Positions 6,779 through 11,248 of a stretch of 14,910 bases of DNA are shown piece after piece. Numbering within the stretch: position 1 is the stretch's first letter; every line of letters begins with the position of its first letter. This stretch comes from Planctomycetaceae bacterium UBA4732 (GTDB taxonomy: Bacteria; Planctomycetota; Planctomycetia; Gemmatales; Gemmataceae). Location: positions 25,488 through 40,397 of the forward strand of contig DHJA01000238.1 in the NCBI GenBank assembly GCA_002404095.1. Direction: 5' to 3'. The translations under genes were made by a program, and so were the position numbers. A model generated the notes under the pieces. That model was not told the origin of the DNA and ran no database searches. It worked only from the letters and a program-made list of their open reading frames with translations.

Positions 6779-7243
6779 ATGCCAAAGTTCGAGCATACCG
6801 AGAGCCATTCGGCGTCGCCGGGGCGGGCGTTCGACCTATTCCGGCGCACGGCCGAGCGCGTCCGACTGGCGCCGCCCGAATTGCACCTTCATCAGGTGGA
6901 AGGGCCGACCGAATTACAGCTGGGATCGCGTCTGACGCTGCGCGGCCGGCGTTGGGGCGTGACGCAGCGCATGGTCAGCGAGATCACCGCGTTCGAGGAC
7001 GGTGTATTGATCGTGGAGGAGCAGCGCCAGGGGCCGTTCCGGTCGTGGAAGCATACGCAACGGTTTACGCCCACGCCGGATGGCGGCGTCCGCATTGCCG
7101 ACGTGATCGAGTATGAGCCGCCGGGTGGCGTCCTCGGAAGGTTGGCGACGGCGGAGGTGATCGGCCGTGAGTTGGAGCGCATCTTTGCCTACCGACGGGA
7201 GAAGGTGACGGAATTGCTGGGAGAGGCGTCGTCCGCGACTTGA
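6779..7243 (+). CDS. SRPBCC-superfamily (START-like) protein
   Basis: A 154-residue protein of the SRPBCC fold, a hydrophobic-pocket fold used for ligand binding or cyclisation. It shows the usual opening (KFEHTESHSASPGRAFDLF), a central strand pair (LGSRLTLRGRRWGVTQRMV), RQGPFRSWKHTQRFTPTPDG, VIEYEPPGGVLG and a C-terminal helix (VIGRELERIFAYRREKVTEL), the order seen in cell-division-inhibitor-like and polyketide-cyclase-like members. The ligand is unknown and there are no catalytic residues to point to. GGAAG lies about 7 bases before the ATG. A TACAAT box at 6761-6766 would give a very short leader. The last codons belong to a sequence that is repeated at 7314-7341. Confidence 0.85.
   Translation: MPKFEHTESHSASPGRAFDLFRRTAERVRLAPPELHLHQVEGPTELQLGSRLTLRGRRWGVTQRMVSEITAFEDGVLIVEEQRQGPFRSWKHTQRFTPTPDGGVRIADVIEYEPPGGVLGRLATAEVIGRELERIFAYRREKVTELLGEASSAT
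7207..7235 (+). repeat. Direct repeat, left copy (3' end of the SRPBCC gene)
   Basis: This 29-base stretch recurs as a 28-base copy at 7314-7341 with one deletion and one substitution (shared core AATTGCTGG, then AGAGGCGTCGTCCG). The two copies enclose 78 bases that include the ORF6N relic. Confidence 0.85.
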
Positions 7244-7246
7244 TCC

Positions 7247-7312
7247 AATTTCGCCTTTCAGCTTACCCGGCAAGAGGTTACAAACTTGAAGTCACAAATT
7301 GTGACTTCAAAC
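7247..7312 (+). pseudogene. Relic of an ORF6N-domain gene
   Basis: Translates as NFAFQLTRQEVTNLKSQIVT followed by SN, a piece of the ORF6N domain that aligns with FAFLLTQQEFTILRSQIVTS inside the intact gene downstream (7546-7606). DNA identity is high but includes synonymous and replacement changes, so it comes from a paralogue rather than a fresh copy. It has no start, no flanking domain, and directly follows the SRPBCC stop codon in the same frame. I read it as debris from recombination or insertion. Confidence 0.75.
7286..7310. repeat. 25-bp perfect palindrome in the ORF6N relic
   Basis: TTGAAGTCACAA, one A, then TTGTGACTTCAA: twelve paired bases each side. It is the counterpart of the palindrome at 7580-7604 in the intact gene. 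Confidence 0.9.
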
Positions 7313-7313
7313 A

Positions 7314-7341
7314 GACGAATTGCTGGAAGAGGCGTCGTCCG
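7314..7341 (+). repeat. Direct repeat, right copy
   Basis: Near-identical copy of 7207-7235 placed after the ORF6N relic. Together the copies resemble a long target duplication or the scar of an unequal recombination. Confidence 0.85.
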
Positions 7342-7369
7342 GGAAATAGCCACCGGCTATACTGTACGC

Positions 7370-7915
7370 ATGGCCAATAAAGCGACTCCCGTGGCGATTC
7401 GACCGGAGCAGATCGAGCAAGCGATCCTGGTCGTGCGCGGCCAACGCGTCTTACTCGATTCCGACTTGGCTAGCCTGTACGGGGTTTTAACCAAGGCGCT
7501 CAACCAAGCCGTCCGACGCAACCCCGAACGTTTCCCTTCGGATTTTGCCTTTCTGCTTACCCAGCAAGAGTTTACAATCTTGAGGTCACAAATTGTGACC
7601 TCAAGTGGCAAGCACGGCGGGCGGCGTGCAGCGCCGTGGGCCTTCACCGAACACGGCGTCGCCATGCTCTCCAGCGTCCTTCATTCTCCCACGGCGGCGC
7701 GGGTCAACGTCGAGATCATGCGGGCCTTCGTTCGCTTGCGCCGCCTGCTCGCGACGCCCGGGGAACTCGTGGAGCAGATCACCAAGCTCGGCGAGACCGT
7801 GCGGTTGCACGACGACCAGATCAAGACCATCGCTCAAGTGTTGCGGCAAATGATGGAAAAGCCGCCTGAGCAGTCGAAGGGCAAGATCGGCTTCCATAAT
7901 CATCCGGCGGAATGA
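7370..7915 (+). CDS. ORF6N-domain protein
   Basis: A 181-residue protein with an N-terminal ORF6N domain (about residues 10-110), a KilA-N-related domain found in phage and bacterial proteins and thought to bind DNA. Visible landmarks: VVRGQRVLLDSDLASLYGV (22-40), LNQAVRRNPERFPSDFAFLL (44-63), ILRSQIVTSS (71-80) and GGRRAAPWAFTEHGVAMLSS (84-103). The C-terminal 70 residues are a helical, probably coiled-coil region (ELVEQITKLGETVRLHDDQI). The frame is open back to 7244 through the relic, but ATG 7370 begins the conserved part. No Shine-Dalgarno site precedes it; TATACT at 7358-7363 would place the transcript start at the ATG itself, so a leaderless mRNA is possible. The cellular role of this family in bacterial genomes is not established. 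Confidence 0.9.
   Translation: MANKATPVAIRPEQIEQAILVVRGQRVLLDSDLASLYGVLTKALNQAVRRNPERFPSDFAFLLTQQEFTILRSQIVTSSGKHGGRRAAPWAFTEHGVAMLSSVLHSPTAARVNVEIMRAFVRLRRLLATPGELVEQITKLGETVRLHDDQIKTIAQVLRQMMEKPPEQSKGKIGFHNHPAE
7580..7604. repeat. 25-bp perfect palindrome inside the ORF6N gene
   Basis: TTGAGGTCACAA, one A, then TTGTGACCTCAA, coding for LRSQIVTS. It differs from the relic copy at 7286-7310 by two changes that are complementary to each other, so pairing is kept. Confidence 0.9.
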
Positions 7916-7951
7916 GAAGCCCGGAGAGGCTTTGTCGCACAACAATCATGG

Positions 7952-7957
7952 TACAAT
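7952..7957 (+). promoter_or_regulatory. Possible -10 element for the two-gene unit at 8016-8835
   Basis: TACAAT (five of six of TATAAT) in the 100-bp gap after the ORF6N gene, about 60 bases before the ATG at 8016. The best -35 match, TTGTCG at 7932, is only 14 bases away, so the call is weak. Confidence 0.3.
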
Positions 7958-8015
7958 ACAAGGGCTCTGAAACACGCGGCCTGGCGCCGCCCTATTGGAA
8001 AGGCGAGGTGGACGA

Positions 8016-8528
8016 ATGACAGCGATTCTGACGGAAACCACTCGTCATCTGACTACACAGCTGGGCGAGGAACTGAAGCGCCCGCAAGGCAACTGGCAGA
8101 GGCGGCCCGCGCTGCGCCAGTTCGTCCGCAGCACCGACATGCTGGCGGAAATCACGTTGTCCACTTGGGCCTGGATTTGCGAGACGTTGGAGGACGGGGG
8201 ATTCGAGGGGCGTGAGTTTGCCGGATACTGCCGTGTGCTACTGGAGGCCATCGACGGCGCCCTGTCCGGGTATGAGCGATTACTGGCGCTGGCGGCGGAG
8301 GCCAAGCTGACTGCTGAGGCCGCCGGCCTCCCTGACCTGGATGTCAAGCTAATCGCGCTGCGAGAAGTGCGCCCGCGGATCGCTGAGGCGTTTAGCTTTG
8401 CGACGCAACCTCCACGACCCATTGATGAGAAGAGACTGGCGGAGAGCATTGCGGCTTTAGAGCGCGGAGAGATGATCGACTGCGATGACGAATTTATTGA
8501 CCGGTTCGTGGCCGGCGGCAATATATGA
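8016..8528 (+). CDS. Unrecognised 170-residue protein, possible antitoxin
   Basis: I do not recognise a named family. The protein is soluble, almost all helical and acidic at the end. The start ATG 8016 is favoured over the TTG at 7995 because GAGGTG lies 5 bases upstream. Residues 1-135 look like a helical bundle (TDMLAEITLSTWAWICETLE, ALSGYERLLALAAEAKLTAE). The last 35 residues (RPIDEKRLAESIAALERGEM, then IDCDDEFIDRFVAG) resemble the C-terminal toxin-wrapping tail of many small antitoxins, where 'ALERGE' precedes an acidic helix. The next gene begins 7 bp after its stop codon with its ribosome site inside this gene's end, a toxin-antitoxin-like layout. The antitoxin role is inference from layout and tail only. 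Confidence 0.7.
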   Translation: MTAILTETTRHLTTQLGEELKRPQGNWQRRPALRQFVRSTDMLAEITLSTWAWICETLEDGGFEGREFAGYCRVLLEAIDGALSGYERLLALAAEAKLTAEAAGLPDLDVKLIALREVRPRIAEAFSFATQPPRPIDEKRLAESIAALERGEMIDCDDEFIDRFVAGGNI

Positions 8529-8535
8529 GGACGCC

Positions 8536-8835
8536 GTGGCCTACTTCGTGCGCATGACTCCGCCTGTGCGAACCTATCTGTGGAACCTTAGCGGCCTGAC
8601 CCGGCAGGGGCGGCTGAGTCTCTCGATCTGCACTATCGGCTTTCTGCGCAACCACGGTGACGCTCTTCGCTCGGAGCCGTCGCGGCGTTTGGCGCCCGGC
8701 TCATCCCGTTTCCGCTTCGACCACCTCTTTGCAGACGCAGGCCGCATCTGGCATGCCGAGTGCATCGCCGACGATTCGGCCGCCTCCTACGGCCTGCTTG
8801 AGATTGTGGATATGGACTGTCATTACGGACCTTGA
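8536..8835 (+). CDS. Unrecognised 99-residue protein, possible RelE-like toxin
   Basis: Small basic protein with no secure family assignment. I place the start at GTG 8536, with TGAGGA about 5 bases upstream; ATG 8485 in the same frame lies inside the preceding gene. The sequence runs: PPVRTYLWNLSGLTRQGRLS (helical hairpin), RSEPSRRLAPGSSRFRFDHL, then FADAGRIWHAECIADDSAAS and YGLLEIVDMDCHYG (a run of strands). A helical hairpin followed by a beta sheet ending in a hydrophobic strand is the RelE/ParE topology, but no catalytic residues can be matched. Its size, its place immediately after a possible antitoxin and the nearby accessory genes make a toxin role plausible. It might equally be a small partner protein of another kind. 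Confidence 0.65.
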   Translation: MAYFVRMTPPVRTYLWNLSGLTRQGRLSLSICTIGFLRNHGDALRSEPSRRLAPGSSRFRFDHLFADAGRIWHAECIADDSAASYGLLEIVDMDCHYGP

Positions 8836-8880
8836 CGCCTTGTTCACGTCCCATGTCAACAAAATCCAGCGCCGCCCCCG

Positions 8881-8909
8881 TTGCAGATTGGGCGTCAGCG
8901 CGATTTAAT
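8881..8909 (+). promoter_or_regulatory. Candidate promoter for the VWA/FHA gene cluster
   Basis: TTGCAG (8881-8886) and TTTAAT (8904-8909; five of six of TATAAT) separated by 17 bases in the only gap before the VWA gene. The predicted start near 8916 gives a leader of about 40 bases. The -35 match is only three of six. Confidence 0.35.
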
Positions 8910-8956
8910 AGGCTCATTCCGTTACCACCTATCCGGTCTTCCGGCGGCGTACCACC

Positions 8957-10249
8957 ATGACACCGACATCTTCGCAACCCAAAATCCATATCGAGCGCAT
9001 GATGCACCGCAGCAGCATCATGGTGCCCGGCGACACGGCCGCCAGTTATGCGCTCGTCAAGCTCATCCCGGCCGGCGGCGACTCCAAGCCGCTCGCCCTC
9101 AACCTCGCCATCGTCCTCGACGTGAGCGGCTCCATGTACGAAGAAGACGGCACCGGCGTCAGCCGTCTTCGCCGCATTCAGCAAGCCGCCCTCTCCGCTC
9201 TCCAACGGCTCAATCCCCACGACAACCTCGCCATCATCGCCTTCGCCCACAACGCGCAGGTCGTCCTGCCGTCCACGCCCTTGTCGGAAAAAGCCGCCAT
9301 TGAGGACGTGATTCAAAGGGTCGATATGTTCGAGGTCGATCCAGGCGGCACCGCGATGGACGAGGGCATGCGCAATGGCATAACGGAGTTGGAGAAGAAC
9401 GTCGCCCCCGGCAAGCTGTCGCAGATGATCTTGTTGACCGACGGCGAAACCTCCGGCGAACAGGCGTGTCGTCAGCTGGCCAAGGAAGCCGCCCAAAAGA
9501 AGATACGTTTTAACGTCATCGGGGTCGGCACCGAGTGGAACCAGAGCCTTATCAAAGACCTGGCCAAGCTGGCCGAGGGCGATTGGGGTTACATCGACGT
9601 GAACGACGCCGGCGCCGCCGACCGCGTCTTCGCGCAGGAGTTCGCCGCCTTGGCCGCGGCCGGCTTCCTCAACGTCGAAATGCACCTGCGCGTCAAAAAG
9701 GACGTGAAGATCAAGCGCGTTCGCATGGTCGTGCCGGAGATCAAGGAACTGGCGTTGACCGAGCCGGAAGAGCGGCATCTGGTAGCCCAACTTGGTACGC
9801 TGGAGCGCGACAAGCCGACGCGCTACATTATCGACCTGAGTTTGCCGAAACGGCCGGACGGCAAGTTCAGCATCACCGACATTGAGGTCAGCTTCGATCC
9901 GGGTTCGGGCAAGCGCGATAGCACGGGGCAAGTGCCGCTGGAAATCACGTACACCTCGGCCGGCCACGGGTACATCAACGCGGAGGTGGCCAAGCACATC
10001 GACGAGGTGCAGATTTACGAGCTGAACAAGAACCTGCAAGCGGCCATCTCCAGCAACGACACGGACGAAGTGAAGCGCGTGGCGCAAAGCATCGAGAAGA
10101 AGGCGGAAGTCATGGGGCCGCGCGCCGCCAAGAAGACGATGTTGGCCAAGCAGGTTTTGCAGGAACTCAACGTCGGCGGCCGCGTCTCGAAGAAGACGCA
10201 GCTGGCCGTGGACGACGCGGCCCGCGCCGCCGACGAGGCGCCGATGTAA
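8957..10249 (+). CDS. von Willebrand factor A domain protein
   Basis: A 430-residue protein with no signal peptide or membrane span, so cytoplasmic. The VWA domain spans about residues 48-235. Its metal-ion-dependent adhesion site is complete: DVSGSM with D55, S57 and S59, T132 in DPGGTAMDEGM, and D162 in LLTDGE; it should bind a divalent metal and a protein partner. Residues 236-355 are a beta-rich region (VRMVVPEIKELALTEPEERH) of the type that follows VWA domains in bacterial Ca-activated-chloride-channel-like proteins, and the last 75 residues are a charged helical tail. It leads three further genes on the same strand, two with FHA domains. In bacteria, VWA proteins often act as scaffolds or in kinase/phosphatase signalling; its partner here is unknown. 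There is only a weak ribosome site (GGCGG), so the start is moderately sure. Confidence 0.93.
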   Translation: MTPTSSQPKIHIERMMHRSSIMVPGDTAASYALVKLIPAGGDSKPLALNLAIVLDVSGSMYEEDGTGVSRLRRIQQAALSALQRLNPHDNLAIIAFAHNAQVVLPSTPLSEKAAIEDVIQRVDMFEVDPGGTAMDEGMRNGITELEKNVAPGKLSQMILLTDGETSGEQACRQLAKEAAQKKIRFNVIGVGTEWNQSLIKDLAKLAEGDWGYIDVNDAGAADRVFAQEFAALAAAGFLNVEMHLRVKKDVKIKRVRMVVPEIKELALTEPEERHLVAQLGTLERDKPTRYIIDLSLPKRPDGKFSITDIEVSFDPGSGKRDSTGQVPLEITYTSAGHGYINAEVAKHIDEVQIYELNKNLQAAISSNDTDEVKRVAQSIEKKAEVMGPRAAKKTMLAKQVLQELNVGGRVSKKTQLAVDDAARAADEAPM

Positions 10250-10264
10250 GAGACATTAACACAA

Positions 10265-10342
10265 TGGCGAGCCGGGTCGCGTAAGCGCCCGGAGTTTACT
10301 CGCTGAAACCAACTCCGGGCGCTTACGCGACCCGGCTCGCCA
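10265..10342. repeat. Perfect 32-bp inverted repeat (hairpin doublet) after the VWA gene
   Basis: The arms 10265-10296 and 10311-10342 are exact reverse complements around a 14-base spacer containing CGCTGAAACC (10301-10310). Each arm is itself a hairpin: CCGGG, bulged T, CGC, loop GTAA, GCG, CCCGG (10272-10292). It begins 15 bases after the VWA stop codon. There is no T tract. The same family recurs at 14843-14910. It looks like a REP/BIME-type repeat, and it may also affect transcription or mRNA stability between the first two genes. Confidence 0.9.
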
Positions 10343-10364
10343 ACAATCAGCAGAGGTTCCCATC

Positions 10365-11147
10365 ATGGTGCAGTGTCCCTATTGCCATTACAACAACGAA
10401 GACGGGGCGCTGTTCTGCGAACAGTGCAAATCGGACTTAGCCAATGTGGCCTCGTCCAACGACCCGCCCATCGCGCAAACCATGCCTGCCGAGGCTATGC
10501 CGGCGTTCGCCGAAGCCATTCCCGTTGAAGCGATACCCATGGGCGCGCTGCCGCTTGCGGCCGAGGCGCTTCCCATGGAAGCCATACCGATGGCTGCCGA
10601 AGCGCTTCCCATGGAAGCCATACCCATTGAGGCCGTGCCGATGGAGGCGCCTAGCCCCTTCGCGTTTGAGGCAACGCCGATCGAGGCCGTGCCGGTCGCG
10701 CCGCCTCCGCCGCCCCCGCCACCGGTCGTCGCGGCCCCGGCCGCGCCGTTCGCCGCCTTCGCGTCTCCGCCTCCGCAGCCCGTGCTGGCCGAGGCTGTTC
10801 CCGCCGGCGCCGGAATACCGTCCGGAGCCGAGCCGAAATTAGTCGTGTTGCGCGGCCAGAAGCGTAATGCGGAATACCCGCTCTTTGAAGGGCCGAATTT
10901 CGTCGGCCGCGCCGACGAGAAGCCGGTGGACGTCGATCTGGAAGACCAGGAGCCGCCGGATCGCGTATGGAGTTCACGGCAACACGCTTGCATCCACTTC
11001 GAGGAAGGCCAACTGTCCATCGAAGACCTCAACAGCTCCAACGGCACCTTCGTCAACCGGGCGCGCATCTATCCCGGTACGAAGAAGCCGCTGAATGTTA
11101 ATGACGTAATTCAGATCGGTAATGTCCAGTTGAAGGTGGTCGTCTGA
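10365..11147 (+). CDS. Zinc-ribbon and FHA-domain protein
   Basis: A 260-residue cytoplasmic protein. Residues 1-25 form a zinc ribbon (CPYC at 4-7, CEQC at 18-21). Residues 30-157 are a low-complexity linker rich in A, P, M and E with repeats such as EALPMEAIP and a run of eight prolines. The FHA domain occupies about 158-258 and has the full phosphothreonine-binding set: G181-R182, S204-R205 and H207 (SSRQHA), and N226-G227-T228 (SSNGTFVN). It should therefore dock on a threonine-phosphorylated protein. AGAGG lies about 8 bases before the ATG. It follows the VWA gene across a 115-bp gap filled by the hairpin doublet and precedes another zinc-ribbon gene; the shared MVQ start and ribbon suggest related proteins. 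The target phosphoprotein and kinase are not in view. Confidence 0.93.
   Translation: MVQCPYCHYNNEDGALFCEQCKSDLANVASSNDPPIAQTMPAEAMPAFAEAIPVEAIPMGALPLAAEALPMEAIPMAAEALPMEAIPIEAVPMEAPSPFAFEATPIEAVPVAPPPPPPPPVVAAPAAPFAAFASPPPQPVLAEAVPAGAGIPSGAEPKLVVLRGQKRNAEYPLFEGPNFVGRADEKPVDVDLEDQEPPDRVWSSRQHACIHFEEGQLSIEDLNSSNGTFVNRARIYPGTKKPLNVNDVIQIGNVQLKVVV
10560..10631 (+). repeat. Two tandem 36-bp units in the FHA linker
   Basis: Units 10560-10595 and 10596-10631 are nearly the same and encode AEALPMEAIPMA and AEALPMEAIPIE. Diverged versions continue on both sides (EAIPVEAIPMG, EAVPMEAP, EATPIEAVPV), so the linker grew by repeat expansion. Confidence 0.8.
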
Positions 11148-11159
11148 GGCTGGGGTTCC

Positions 11160-11222
11160 CACAAGCCCCGAGCGCAAGCGAGGGGTTTGTGCGAAACCCC
11201 TCGCTTGCGCTCGGGGCTTGTG
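11160..11222. repeat. Perfect 29-bp inverted repeat (hairpin doublet) after the FHA gene
   Basis: The arms 11160-11188 and 11194-11222 are exact reverse complements around the 5-base spacer GTGCG. Within each arm a smaller hairpin is visible: CCCC, GA, GC, loop GCAA, GC, GA, GGGG (11166-11185), so as RNA it would have a GNRA loop and facing GA/GA mismatches. It lies 13 bases after one stop codon and 27 before the next start. It lacks a T tract, so I call it a repeat rather than a terminator. Confidence 0.9.
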
Positions 11223-11248
11223 TATCTAGAATCCGCTAGGATGAGGAC

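Noticed and set aside
8485..8535. ATG 8485 as start of the possible toxin gene
   Set aside because: It would overlap the preceding gene by 44 bases and lacks a ribosome site; GTG 8536 has TGAGGA at good spacing.
8633..10087. Minus-strand open frame of 484 codons
   Set aside because: Opposite the VWA gene, whose forward frame has all MIDAS residues; the reverse frame has no coherent domain.
10265..11222. The two intergenic hairpin doublets as intrinsic terminators
   Set aside because: Stems are strong, but neither is followed by a T run on either strand, and the genes on both sides read the same way and appear functionally linked.
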